Source of the DNA: Actinomycetes bacterium
Lineage (GTDB): Bacteria > Actinomycetota > Acidimicrobiia > Acidimicrobiales > RAAP-2
DNA: 64,000 nt
Assembly (NCBI GenBank): GCA_021791145.1
Contig: JAJYXE010000035.1
Coordinates: 34,778-98,777 of the forward strand
Direction of reading: 5' to 3'
In this document: positions 9,441 to 17,169 of the stretch, one piece after another
Layout of the letters: each line of letters opens with the position of its first letter
How positions within the stretch are numbered: the stretch's first letter is position 1
Position numbers and translations under genes: made by a program
Notes under the pieces: generated by a model
Seen by the model: only the letters and a program-made list of their open reading frames with translations
What the model was told of the DNA's origin: nothing
Database searches by the model: none

Positions 9441-9500
9441 GCAGGCGGAGGAGAGCGCGACGACCGCCCACAGTGCGTACGTGACGTCAGCCCAGGTCAT
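9285..9500 (-). CDS. Small membrane protein, DUF6186-like
   Basis: This 71-residue protein has two hydrophobic helices and the C-terminal pattern LVVLGWVWVGVHVFAR, which resembles the small actinobacterial DUF6186 proteins. Its function is unknown. It is the last of three minus-strand genes coupled by 4-bp overlaps: its ATG at 9500 shares bases with the upstream gene's stop codon. It lies almost wholly (156 bp) antisense to the tail of the MFS transporter. The family call is from memory of the C-terminal motif, not a search. Confidence 0.75.
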   Translation of the reverse strand: MTWADVTYALWAVVALSSACLWLLSAWGARIGRGRVGRPSALIRDALGDRTWLRALVVLGWVWVGVHVFAR

Positions 9501-9949
9501 CGTCGCACCAGGTACCAGCCGGCCGTGAGCCAGACGAACCACCCCGCGGCCTTGGCGGCGCGGTAGCGGAACAGAGCGTCCAATCCCGAGCTGAGGGTGG
9601 GGTAGGCCGCGCGCGGACCCCCGTGGAAGTACGAGGCCAGCTCGACCCCCACGAGCAGCGCGATCACGATGAGCCAGGGCACCGCCGTCCCGCCGCCGTC
9701 GGGCCTTGCGCGCTCGATGCGCCGCCAGGGACCTGCTTCGGGGCGCAGCCGCTCGAGCACGAGCGCTCCGGCGAACACGGCAGAGGGGATCGAGACCGCC
9801 GCGTCGGCAGGGAGCGTGAAGGGCTTCGCGCCGGACGCGAGCGCCGCATAGAGCGCAGCGACGGCCAGCGCGCCGATCGCTCCAGGGCCGAGCTGCGCCC
9901 CGGTGCGCTCGGACCCCTCCGAGAGAGTGAGCCGTCGCCGGGCGCTCAC
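9497..9949 (-). CDS. Conserved-type membrane protein of unknown function
   Basis: This 150-residue protein has four likely transmembrane helices (about residues 24-42, 50-64, 89-107 and 133-147) separated by short polar loops. No enzyme motif is visible. The GTG start at 9949 overlaps the stop codon of the endonuclease-family gene (GTGA), and its own stop overlaps the start of the DUF6186-like gene. The three genes are therefore almost certainly co-translated. I do not recognise the family; pairing with DUF6186-type proteins is the best functional clue. Confidence 0.72.
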   Translation of the reverse strand: MSARRRLTLSEGSERTGAQLGPGAIGALAVAALYAALASGAKPFTLPADAAVSIPSAVFAGALVLERLRPEAGPWRRIERARPDGGGTAVPWLIVIALLVGVELASYFHGGPRAAYPTLSSGLDALFRYRAAKAAGWFVWLTAGWYLVRR

Positions 9950-10887
9950 GTCGGGGGCTTTGCGCCGAGCGTGACGCGCACCGGGCGATGATCGGAGCCG
10001 ACCGGGCCGACGACCCTCCCGTCGAGGACGCGGAGCCCCCCGCGCACCAAGACGTGGTCGACCTGGCTGTGGGGCCGCCAGGACGGCCAGGTCCTCGCAC
10101 GGACCGCGTGGCGCCAGCCGGGGAAGAACAGGCGCACCGGAGGTCCCCACAGGTTCATGTCGCCGGCCAGGACCACCGGGCCCGTCTCGAACGTGGCGCG
10201 GATCGCGCGGGCGAGCCGGAGGAACTGGCTTGGCGCGCCGTAGGTGAGGTGCGACATGTGCACCCCGGCGACGACGACCTCGGTCCCCGCCACCTCGACG
10301 CAGAGCGCGAGGGCAGCCCGGCGGGCCCGGTCGCGCGAGAGTCGTCCGAGATCGAGCACCTCGCTCCGGGTCACCGGCAACCGGCTGAGCAGCGCGACGC
10401 CCCAGCGCCCGGGCTGGGCGCTCGCGTAGCGTGGTGATCGCAGGGTCTGCCTGCTGAAGGGCCGCTCGCTGTCGAGGAAGATCGCGTGGCTGCGTCCCCG
10501 CCAGTCGAACGGGCGCATCCACCTCCCGTCCGCCTCCGGGTGGGGACGAGCCAACCGGCCGCCGGCCAGCGGGAGTTCGTGGGCCTCGTAGCCGAGCGCC
10601 CCCGCGGCGCGCCTCGCCAGGCTCGGCTCGTCGTCGGGCGCCCAGTTCTCCTCCAGCACGAGGACGTCCGCGTCGATCAGCCGGCAGGCGGCGACGACGT
10701 CGTAGGGACGGCCCCAGCCGTCGACGCCCGCGTGCGCGTTGAACGTGGCGACGCTGAACGAGGTCGGAGCAGTCCGGTCGAGATCGTGCACGGCCGCACC
10801 GACGATAGGCCGCCGCGAGGGGGCGGCGAGAGCCGGGGCGGTCCCACAGGCACCCCCAGACGGCGTACCGGGCTGCGCCGGTACCAT
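9946..10887 (-). CDS. Endonuclease/exonuclease/phosphatase family protein
   Basis: The 313-residue protein has the EEP fold signatures: ATFNAHAG near the start of the domain, GDMNLWG in the middle and SDHRPV at the end, giving the Asn, Asp and His residues that bind metal and activate water. Family members cleave DNA, inositol phosphates or phospholipids, so the substrate is open. There is no secretion signal. The first 35 residues are low-complexity and the true start could be a downstream GTG; the ATG at 10887 lies only 11 bp from the divergent aminotransferase start. It heads the coupled three-gene unit with two membrane proteins. Confidence 0.85.
   Translation of the reverse strand: MVPAQPGTPSGGACGTAPALAAPSRRPIVGAAVHDLDRTAPTSFSVATFNAHAGVDGWGRPYDVVAACRLIDADVLVLEENWAPDDEPSLARRAAGALGYEAHELPLAGGRLARPHPEADGRWMRPFDWRGRSHAIFLDSERPFSRQTLRSPRYASAQPGRWGVALLSRLPVTRSEVLDLGRLSRDRARRAALALCVEVAGTEVVVAGVHMSHLTYGAPSQFLRLARAIRATFETGPVVLAGDMNLWGPPVRLFFPGWRHAVRARTWPSWRPHSQVDHVLVRGGLRVLDGRVVGPVGSDHRPVRVTLGAKPPT
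10882..10887 (+). promoter_or_regulatory. Putative -10 element for aminotransferase
   Basis: TACCAT lies 11 bases before the ATG at 10899, and no ribosome-binding site intervenes. The arrangement fits a leaderless or near-leaderless transcript, as seen for several other genes in the window. Confidence 0.4.
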
Positions 10888-10898
10888 TGCGTCGCGTC

Positions 10899-12056
10899 AT
10901 GCACCTTGCACCTGCAGGCCGGCTCGCGCCGTTCGCGACGACGATCTTCTCCGAGATGACGGCACTCGCCGTTGCCACCGGCTCGATCAACCTCGGGCAG
11001 GGCTTCCCCGACACCGACGGACCCGCCGAGATCGCCGAGGCTGCGATCTCGGCAATCCGTGTCGGCGAGAACCAGTACCCGCCCGGGCCGGGGATCCCCG
11101 CGCTGCGGGCGGCCGTCGCGGAGCACCAGCGGCGCTGCTATGGGCTCGAGTACGACCCTGAGGGCGAGGTGCTCGTGACGACCGGTGCGACCGAGGGCAT
11201 CGCGTCGGCGCTCCTCGGGCTGTGCGAGCCGGGGGACGAGGTCGTGATGTTCGAGCCGTCCTACGACTCCTACGCGGCGTGCGCGGCCATGGCGGGCGCC
11301 GTCGTGCGGACCGTAGAGCTGCGGGCTCCCGACTGGTCCTTCGAACCCGGCGAGCTTCGCGACGCCATCTGCGCGAGGACCCGCGTGCTGCTGCTCAACT
11401 CACCGCACAATCCGACCGGCAAGGTGTTCTCGGCCGAGGAGCTCGATCTCATCGCCGGCCTCTGCCGCGCGCACGACCTGGTCGCGGTCACCGACGAGGT
11501 CTACGAGCATCTCGTCTACGACGGGGAGCACGTGCCCCTCGCAACGCGAGAGGGCATGCGCGACCGCACCGTCTCGCTTTCGTCGGCGGGGAAGACCTTC
11601 TCGTTCACCGGCTGGAAGATCGGCTGGGCCACCGGGCCGCCTGACCTGGTCGCGAGGGTGCGGGCGGCCAAGCAGTTCCTCACCTACGCGACCGGCACGC
11701 CGTTCCAGCACGCGGTCGCCGTAGGGCTCTCGGCCGGAGACCGGCTGGTGGCTCCTTTGCAAGAGTCCCTGCGCGAGCGCCGCGACCTGTTGTGCGACGG
11801 CTTGGCATCGCTAGGGCTCACCGTGTACCGGCCGTCTGCCACCTACTTCGTGACCACCGACATCGCCTCGATCGGCGAGGACGACGCGCTCGGGTTTTGC
11901 AGGGATCTCCCCCGTCGTTGCGGGGTGGTGGCGGTGCCGTCGTCGGTCTTCTACCGTGACCCGCTCCTGGGCAAGACGCTCGTGCGCTGGGCCTTCTGCA
12001 AGCGCCCGGAGGTGCTGCGCGAGGCGCTCGTGCGACTGAAGGCGCTCGTCCCGTGA
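10899..12056 (+). CDS. PLP-dependent class I/II aminotransferase (DapC/methionine aminotransferase-like)
   Basis: This cytoplasmic fold-type I enzyme of 385 residues transfers an amino group using pyridoxal phosphate. NSPHNPTGK is at residues 167-175, the cofactor-contacting Asp in VTDEVYE at 199 and the Schiff-base lysine in SAGKTFSF at 232; FTGWKIGW is typical of the YbdL/kynurenine/DapC subgroup. Actinobacterial relatives are often N-succinyldiaminopimelate aminotransferases of lysine and peptidoglycan biosynthesis, but the sequence alone does not separate this from methionine or kynurenine aminotransferases. The ATG at 10899 is preferred over a TTG at 10887. A PhzF-like gene follows. Confidence 0.9.
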   Translation: MHLAPAGRLAPFATTIFSEMTALAVATGSINLGQGFPDTDGPAEIAEAAISAIRVGENQYPPGPGIPALRAAVAEHQRRCYGLEYDPEGEVLVTTGATEGIASALLGLCEPGDEVVMFEPSYDSYAACAAMAGAVVRTVELRAPDWSFEPGELRDAICARTRVLLLNSPHNPTGKVFSAEELDLIAGLCRAHDLVAVTDEVYEHLVYDGEHVPLATREGMRDRTVSLSSAGKTFSFTGWKIGWATGPPDLVARVRAAKQFLTYATGTPFQHAVAVGLSAGDRLVAPLQESLRERRDLLCDGLASLGLTVYRPSATYFVTTDIASIGEDDALGFCRDLPRRCGVVAVPSSVFYRDPLLGKTLVRWAFCKRPEVLREALVRLKALVP

Positions 12057-12069
12057 GCGTCCCTTCCAC

Positions 12070-12204
12070 CCCGTCCCGGCTGTGCCCGTCCCGGTCGTGC
12101 CCGTCCCGGTCGTGCCCGTCCCGGTCGTGCCCGTCCCGGTCGTGCCCGTCCCCGTCGTGCCCGTCCCGGTCGTGCCCGTCCCGGTTGTGCCCGTCCCCGT
12201 CGTG
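12070..12204. repeat. 15-bp tandem repeat, 9 copies, each ending in GTG
   Basis: Nine contiguous copies of CCCGTCCCGGTCGTG (a few with one or two changes) fill the space between the aminotransferase stop and the PhzF gene. The unit keeps the PhzF reading frame and would encode repeats of Pro-Val-Pro-Val-Val; each copy ends in an in-frame GTG, the last being the most plausible PhzF start. It is an unusual 5' region. Confidence 0.95.
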
Positions 12205-13062
12205 AGCGACGCGACGGTGCCGCTCTTCTGGGTGGACGCCTTCGGCGAGGGACCGTTCACGGGCAATCCCGCGGCCGTCTGCCTCCTCGAGCGTCCCGCG
12301 CCCGCCGAGGCGATGCAGTCGCTCGCCTTCGAGCTCGGCCTGTCCGAGACCGCCTTTGTGTGGCCCGGCGACGAAGGGTTCGTCCTGCGCTGGTTCACGC
12401 CGGTCGCAGAGGTCGACCTCTGCGGCCACGCGACGGTCGCGGCCGCCCACGCGCTCGCAGAGTCGGGACGGCTCCCCGGCGCTCACGCGAGCTTCTCTAC
12501 GAACAGCGGGCTCATCGAGGCGACCGCCGGTGGAGGGGCGGGGGAGCACGTGGAGATCGACCTGCCCGCCGAGCGTCCCGCGCCCGTCGACGCGCCGGCA
12601 GAGCTCCTGGCGCGCTGGCCGGTGGTGCGCGCCGCGACCGGTCGCTTCGACCTGCTGGTGGAGCTCGACGGCGAAGAGTCGGTGCGCCGCGTCGACCCCG
12701 ACGCCGTCGACCTCGCGCGGCTTCCCTACCGCGGGATCGCCGTCACTGCCCAAGGGGCGGAGCGAGGGACGGGGCGAGGGACGGGGCGAGCGGCGGAGCC
12801 GGACTACGTCCTCCGGTTCTTCGCGCCCAGCGTCGGCGTCCCTGAAGATCCTGTGACGGGCTCCGCCCAGTGCCTCCTCGGACCCTATTGGGCGTCCGCG
12901 CTCGGTACCGCGCGCCTCCGTGCGGCGCAGCTCTCGGCACGCGGGGGCACCTTGCGGGTAAGGGTCGACGAGACGCGGGTAGCCGTCGCGGGGAGCGCCA
13001 CGACGATTCTGCGCGCCGAGGTGAGGGGCGACGCTGCACGACGCCTGCTCGTGGGCGCGTGA
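12202..13062 (+). CDS. PhzF-family isomerase-like protein
   Basis: From the GTG at 12202 the protein has 286 residues, the normal PhzF size. Family marks are the N-terminal VDAF..GPFTGNPAAVC, the catalytic-type glutamate in LSETAF, DLCGHAT and the second-half EDPVTGSAQC. PhzF itself isomerises trans-2,3-dihydro-3-hydroxyanthranilate, but most members outside phenazine clusters have unknown substrates, and no phenazine genes are here. A Gly/Arg-rich loop around 12760-12790 contains a 12-bp duplication. The frame is open upstream through the 15-bp repeat array to 12082, so a longer protein with a Pro-Val-rich leader cannot be excluded. Confidence 0.88.
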   Translation: MSDATVPLFWVDAFGEGPFTGNPAAVCLLERPAPAEAMQSLAFELGLSETAFVWPGDEGFVLRWFTPVAEVDLCGHATVAAAHALAESGRLPGAHASFSTNSGLIEATAGGGAGEHVEIDLPAERPAPVDAPAELLARWPVVRAATGRFDLLVELDGEESVRRVDPDAVDLARLPYRGIAVTAQGAERGTGRGTGRAAEPDYVLRFFAPSVGVPEDPVTGSAQCLLGPYWASALGTARLRAAQLSARGGTLRVRVDETRVAVAGSATTILRAEVRGDAARRLLVGA

Positions 13063-13124
13063 TCCGTCGTCCCTCGACGGGCGCCCCAGCACGGGAACCT
13101 GGTCGCTGTGGTAACGATGGGCTC

Positions 13125-13721
13125 GTGCCGACACCGATCGTGTCGTCGAAGACGATCGCGCCGCGCGACCCGGCGGGCTCGGACGCCCGCGCCGCGCTCC
13201 GCTCCCTCGTCGCTGCCCACCCGCCACGCGATCGGCGCGAGCGCGAGGCCAAAGCGCAGTTCCTCGTCGAGCTCGAGCGGCTCGCACGTCCCTTGGACCG
13301 CGGCGCGGACCGCGTCCATGTGACGGCCTCAGCCGTAGTGGTCGGGGCGAGGGGGATCGTGCTCCACCGCCATCGGCGCCTGCGCCGGTGGATCCAGCCC
13401 GGGGGGCACGTCGACGCGGGGGAGTCCCCCGCAGAGGCGGCCCTCCGCGAGACCGTGGAAGAGACCGGGCTCGAGGTCGCTCATCCCGCCCAAGGGCCCG
13501 AGCTGCTCCACCTCGACGTGCATCCGGCCGCGGACCACGTCCACCTCGACCTCCGCTTCTTGCTGCTGGCGGCGGACGAGGACCCCAAGCCCGGACCCGG
13601 CGAGAGCCCAGCGGTGCGGTGGTTCGGATGGGACGAGGCCGAGGTGCTCGCCGACGCCGCGCTCGCTGGTGCGCTGGACGCCGCACGGTCCGCGCTCCAA
13701 AGGAGCGTCGATGAGCACTGA
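13125..13721 (+). CDS. NUDIX hydrolase
   Basis: This 198-residue cytoplasmic protein has a full Nudix box (GGHVDAGES...REtvEETGLE), whose glutamates bind the divalent metal used to hydrolyse nucleoside diphosphate-linked compounds. The residues before the box (LRRWIQPGGHVD) match the usual strand. The substrate is not predictable. The GTG at 13125 has no ribosome-binding site, but TAACGAT ends 6 bases before it, so a leaderless transcript is plausible. Its last 11 bases overlap the start of the zinc-ribbon gene, implying translational coupling. Confidence 0.88.
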   Translation: MPTPIVSSKTIAPRDPAGSDARAALRSLVAAHPPRDRREREAKAQFLVELERLARPLDRGADRVHVTASAVVVGARGIVLHRHRRLRRWIQPGGHVDAGESPAEAALRETVEETGLEVAHPAQGPELLHLDVHPAADHVHLDLRFLLLAADEDPKPGPGESPAVRWFGWDEAEVLADAALAGALDAARSALQRSVDEH

Positions 13722-14529
13722 CCCCACCCGCGCAGCCGGGGCGGAGCAGGCGGCCGGGGCGGAAGAGGCGGCCGGAGCGGAGCAGGCGGCCCGGCAGGGG
13801 TCGGCGCTCGAGGTGCTGCTCCTCCTCCAAGACATCGACACCGCGATCTCCCAGCTCGAGCATCGCAAGGCCGCGCTTGCGGAGCGCCAGGAGCTCGCCA
13901 GGGTGAGCGCCGTGCTGGGTGACCTCGAGAAGCGGATGGAGGAGGCTCAGGCATCGAGAGCGGAGCTCGCCAGCCGCCAGCGCGCGATCGAAGCGGAGAT
14001 CTCGACGGTCGACGCGCGGCGCGAGGCGCTCGAGCAGCGCATGTACACGGCCCGAGGGGCGCCGTCTCGGGATCTCCAGGCGATGGACGACGAGATTCGC
14101 CACCTCCGCGAGCGCAAGGGCCGGATGGAGGACGAAGAGCTCGAGCTCATGGTCGCGATCGAGCCGCTCGACGCAGCGCTGGCGGAGCTCGATGCGCAGT
14201 CGACCCGGTTGCGGTCTGACGCCGCCCGGCTGGCAGGTGCGCTGGCGGAGGCCGAGGCCGAGATCGATGCCCAGTTGGCGGCGAAGGCCATGGCGCGCGC
14301 GAGCGAGGCCGCCGCCCTGCCTGGGGAGCTGAGGAGCCGCTACGAGGCGCTTCGCGCCCGGCTTGGCGGGACGGGCGCGGCGCGCCTGGTCGGCAACCGC
14401 TGCAGCGGCTGCCACTTGGAGCTGCCGTCCATGGAAGTGGACCGGATCCGCCACCTGCCCGGCGGCACGGTGGTCACCTGCGAGCAGTGCGGCCGCATCC
14501 TCGTCCCGGTGGCGCCGCCGGCCGGCTGA
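13711..14529 (+). CDS. Coiled-coil protein with C4 zinc ribbon
   Basis: The 272-residue protein begins with an Ala/Glu-rich repeat tail (residues 9-26), continues with a long antiparallel coiled coil (about 35-215), and ends with a C4 zinc ribbon, CSGC...CEQC (about 231-260). This is the architecture of the widespread CT398/DUF164-like family, often next to Nif3 or RNase H genes and thought to act as a nucleic-acid or protein adaptor. The start has AAAGGAG 7 bases upstream. Its role is not established. Confidence 0.85.
   Translation: MSTDPTRAAGAEQAAGAEEAAGAEQAARQGSALEVLLLLQDIDTAISQLEHRKAALAERQELARVSAVLGDLEKRMEEAQASRAELASRQRAIEAEISTVDARREALEQRMYTARGAPSRDLQAMDDEIRHLRERKGRMEDEELELMVAIEPLDAALAELDAQSTRLRSDAARLAGALAEAEAEIDAQLAAKAMARASEAAALPGELRSRYEALRARLGGTGAARLVGNRCSGCHLELPSMEVDRIRHLPGGTVVTCEQCGRILVPVAPPAG
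13735..13788. repeat. 18-bp tandem repeat, 3 copies
   Basis: Three copies of GCCGGGGCGGAGCAGGCG, with two substitutions in total, encode the Ala-Gly-Ala-Glu-(Gln/Glu)-Ala repeats at the N-terminus of the zinc-ribbon protein. The unit is a multiple of three. Confidence 0.9.
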
Positions 14530-14688
14530 CCAAGGAGCCCGTACTCACGCTGCAGCGACGAAGTGAGGCAGGCAGGCACGACCGACACCACCACCAGCAG
14601 GCGTAGCCGCGGCACCAGCGGTAGGGCGTAAACCGGGGTACCAGCATCCGGCAGGCGCGCCACCATTGCATGCGGCAGCCCGCGCGGG

Positions 14689-15624
14689 TCACGCGGCTGC
14701 GGGCGGCGTGGACGAGATGAAGGCGGCGACGACTGCGGCGAGCTCCTCTCCCTTGTCCTCTTGGAGGAAGTGACCGGCGCCCGCGATCGTGACGTGGTCC
14801 AGTCCTGCCGCGCCGGGAACCGCTTCGACGAATTGCCGCTCTGCGCCGGCCGTGATGGGGTCTCCATCGCTGAACGCGCACAAAAAGGGGCGGTCGAAGT
14901 CACGCAGTGAAGCCCATGCGCGTCGGTTCGCCTCAGCCGCAGGATCGTCGGGACGCGTCGGCACGAGCGCCGGCATCTGGCGAGGACCCTCCTTGAACCG
15001 CTCGTCGGGGAACGGCGCGTCGTAGGCAGCGACAACCTCCTTGGCGAGCCCGAGGACCGTGCCGCCCCGGACGATGCGCCCCACTGGGAGCTCGGGGACC
15101 TCCTGGGAGAACCGCTGCCACGCGAAGAAGGCGTCGCTCATCCTCTCTTCGCCGGTCGGCAGTCCCGTGTTGGCGGCGACCACCCGGCGGAATCGGTCGG
15201 GATGCTCGGCCACCAGGCGGAGGCCGAGGAGCCCCCCCCAGTCCTGGCAGACCAAGGTGAGATCGCCCAGCCCGAGCTCGTCGAAGAGCGCAGCGCGCAG
15301 CCACTCCACGTGACGGGCGTAGGTGTGGTCGGCGCGCGCCGTCGGCTTGTCCGAGCGCCCGAAGCCGACGAGGTCGGGCACCACGACGCGATGGCCCGAC
15401 TCGGCCAGCACCGGGATCACCTTGCGATAGAGGAAGGACCAGCTCGGCTCTCCATGGAGGCAGACGACGGTCTCGCTCGCGTTGGGCCGGCCCTCGTCCA
15501 CGAGGTGCACCCGCAGCGCTTCGACGCCGCCGGGCACCCCGGAAGGGACCTCCACGTAGCGGGACGCGAAATCGAACGCGGGGAGGTCGGCGAAGCGGTC
15601 GTCGGGCGTGCGCAGAGCCTTCAC
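14689..15624 (-). CDS. Alpha/beta hydrolase, haloalkane dehalogenase-like
   Basis: This 311-residue protein has the haloalkane dehalogenase pattern: HGEPSW (57-62) for the oxyanion hole, nucleophilic Asp128 followed by Trp129 in CQDWGG rather than a serine, and the catalytic His285 in GAGHFLQED. With an aspartate nucleophile and adjacent halide-binding tryptophan it would convert haloalkanes to alcohols; an epoxide hydrolase would need lid tyrosines, which were not identified. The GTG start at 15624 follows TAGACT with 9 bases between. It converges on the zinc-ribbon gene and may share a transcript with the TetR gene upstream, 48 bp away. Confidence 0.85.
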   Translation of the reverse strand: MKALRTPDDRFADLPAFDFASRYVEVPSGVPGGVEALRVHLVDEGRPNASETVVCLHGEPSWSFLYRKVIPVLAESGHRVVVPDLVGFGRSDKPTARADHTYARHVEWLRAALFDELGLGDLTLVCQDWGGLLGLRLVAEHPDRFRRVVAANTGLPTGEERMSDAFFAWQRFSQEVPELPVGRIVRGGTVLGLAKEVVAAYDAPFPDERFKEGPRQMPALVPTRPDDPAAEANRRAWASLRDFDRPFLCAFSDGDPITAGAERQFVEAVPGAAGLDHVTIAGAGHFLQEDKGEELAAVVAAFISSTPPAAA

Positions 15625-15633
15625 GGCAGCGCA

Positions 15634-15639
15634 AGTCTA
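15634..15639 (-). promoter_or_regulatory. Putative -10 element for dehalogenase-like gene
   Basis: On the minus strand TAGACT is followed after 9 bases by the GTG at 15624, the spacing seen for smc, cydD and other leaderless candidates. It would let the hydrolase be transcribed independently of the TetR gene. Confidence 0.4.
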
Positions 15640-15672
15640 TGGGTCGGCGCCGACCGCGCAGCGTGGCGGCGA

Positions 15673-16560
15673 CTACGCGCCCAGCAGTGCGTGCATCGAG
15701 CGGGACAGGACTCGTCGCGCTGCGGCGTTCGTCAAGCCTTGGACTCGACGGAGTCGTTCCCACAGCTCCCAGGAGGATACGACCTCGAGCGCCGCGAGCA
15801 GCTCTTGGCGGTCTCGCTTCGCGGTTTGCAGCTCGTTGCTGAAGGTCTCCTCGAGCCAGGTCCGGAGCATCGTGTCGGTCAACTGGAGTCCCTCGGCGAC
15901 GTCCTGGTGGCGCGCGGCCAACGAGATCGCCTTGCGGCGGACCGGCGAGACCGCCTCGAACAGCTTGGCGCGCTGGTGGACCGTTCGCTCGATCCGCTGG
16001 TCCAAGCCGAGGTTCCTTGGGATCGGCTGCACGGTCAGCCAGTACCGCTCGATCTGCGTCCGTGCGACGGCGCGGTAGAGCGCGTCCAGGTCCTCGAAGT
16101 GGTGGAAGACCAGCCGGACGGACACCCCCGCGCGCGCGGCGACCTCCTTCACAGTCGGGGAGACCTGCTTCTCGGAGAGAAGCTCGATCACGGCCTCGGT
16201 GATCCGCGCGCGAGTCCTCTCCCCACGCTCTTTGGGGGTCTCCCCCTTCTGCATCCTCCCGGTGCCCGGCGTCCTCGCGGTGTCCGCGGTGCCCCCCGTC
16301 CTCCCGGTGCCCCCCGTCCTCCCGGTGCCCCCCGTCCTCCCGGTGCCCCCCGTCCTCCCGGTGCCCCCCGTCCTCCCGGTGCCCCCCGTCCTCCCGGTGC
16401 CCCCCGTCCTCCCGGTGCCCGTCTCTCGGCTGCTGGTGGTCACGGGCACCAGCGTCGGCCGGCGGACTCGGGCGCGGTGCGCGTCACTCTTCCCGCCGGC
16501 GAGGCCGCGCAGGCGGGTGCTCCCCGACGCGGGCTGCTGGGCGGAGGATTGTGGGGTCAT
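15673..16560 (-). CDS. TetR-family regulator with repeat-rich N-terminal linker
   Basis: The 295-residue protein carries a TetR helix-turn-helix at about residues 110-155 (ERTRARITEAVIELLSE, then VKEVAARAGVSVRLVFHHFE) and an all-alpha ligand-binding half. Before it lie some 100 residues with seven Gly-Thr-Gly-Arg-Thr-Gly repeats, encoded by a perfect 18-bp array; such a leader is unusual in a family that normally starts within 20 residues of the DNA-binding domain. The ATG at 16560 is chosen because CGAGGAGAT precedes it; an ATG after the repeats (MQKGETP) is the short alternative. Target and ligand are unknown. Confidence 0.85.
   Translation of the reverse strand: MTPQSSAQQPASGSTRLRGLAGGKSDAHRARVRRPTLVPVTTSSRETGTGRTGGTGRTGGTGRTGGTGRTGGTGRTGGTGRTGGTGRTGGTADTARTPGTGRMQKGETPKERGERTRARITEAVIELLSEKQVSPTVKEVAARAGVSVRLVFHHFEDLDALYRAVARTQIERYWLTVQPIPRNLGLDQRIERTVHQRAKLFEAVSPVRRKAISLAARHQDVAEGLQLTDTMLRTWLEETFSNELQTAKRDRQELLAALEVVSSWELWERLRRVQGLTNAAARRVLSRSMHALLGA
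16289..16414. repeat. 18-bp tandem repeat, 7 copies
   Basis: Seven copies of GTGCCCCCCGTCCTCCCG run without interruption, with degenerate edges on both sides. On the minus strand they encode Gly-Thr-Gly-Arg-Thr-Gly units in the N-terminal linker of the TetR protein. The identity between copies indicates recent expansion. Confidence 0.95.
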
Positions 16561-17169
16561 GACGATCTCCTCGAGTTGGGCGCGCACCCGCAGGGCGCGG
16601 GATCTGGCTGGGAGGGCACGGGCGCCAGCCGGTCCGGACGTGCGGCGCGCGGGCGCCAGCCGGTCCGGACGTGCGGCGCGCGGGCCATCTGGGCAGCTCT
16701 CGGCAGCTTGCTGACCTCCCCTTTCCCTTTTCTTGTCCTCGGTGCACTTTGCGGCGTCAAAAGAACGACCCAACCTGCCAAGGAGGTCACGATGGTCGTC
16801 ACCGACTCCGATACCCAGATCCTGAGAACCTTCTCATGCTACCAAATCGCAACCTTGTTGCACCGCGAACCGGCACCCCTGATCCGCGCGGAGCGGTCGC
16901 CGACGCGCCGGCCGACCTGGCGCCACTTCGCCACCCACGGAGATCTGACCGTTGGGCCGCCGGGGCTCGACCGAGCCCGAGGATGCCGCCGAGCTCGATG
17001 TCGCCGATCCCGAGCTGGCCGGCGAAGCAGAACCCGAGGGTGTCGACGCCGGGCAAGACGCGCATCGCGTTCACGACGAGAGCCGGACCGACCGTGGTCT
17101 GGGGAGGGCGGTGCCGGGGCCGTGAGGGCGTGTTGGCGGCGGGCGGTGGCGTCGTCGACGTCTCTAGTC
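16561..17169. other. Intergenic region with remnant-like start site
   Basis: This 609-bp region lies between the TetR start and the cydC stop. At 16780-16794 a textbook AAGGAGG is followed by ATG (16792), but the frame after it soon becomes Arg-rich and runs antisense into cydC, as if a gene had been truncated or frameshifted. On the minus strand 16930-17095 reads as a stretch resembling protein (LPGVDTLGFCFAGQLGIGD) with no start, stop or family match. A decayed gene formerly controlled by the TetR protein is possible but not shown. Confidence 0.45.
16621..16682. repeat. 31-bp direct repeat, 2 copies
   Basis: Two adjacent identical 31-bp units starting GGCGCCAGCCGGTCCGGACG occupy 16621-16651 and 16652-16682, upstream of the TetR gene. 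The unit is not a multiple of three, and contains the palindromic core GGTCCGGACG-like segment TCCGGA, so it may be an operator pair. Confidence 0.85.

Noticed and set aside
12082..12201. Pro-Val repeats as the true N-terminus of the PhzF protein
   Set aside because: The conserved domain begins right after the GTG at 12202, and PhzF proteins of normal length start there. The longer form is mentioned as an alternative.
11818..14454. A minus-strand frame of about 878 codons opposite aminotransferase, PhzF, NUDIX and zinc-ribbon genes
   Set aside because: All four opposite genes have clear motifs; the frame has none and contains the repeat array translated as Asp/Gly/His repeats.
16799..17074. 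Small minus-strand open frame with a protein-like segment
   Set aside because: No ribosome site, no match to a family I know, and it is out of frame with cydC. Kept only as part of the possible remnant noted for the region.
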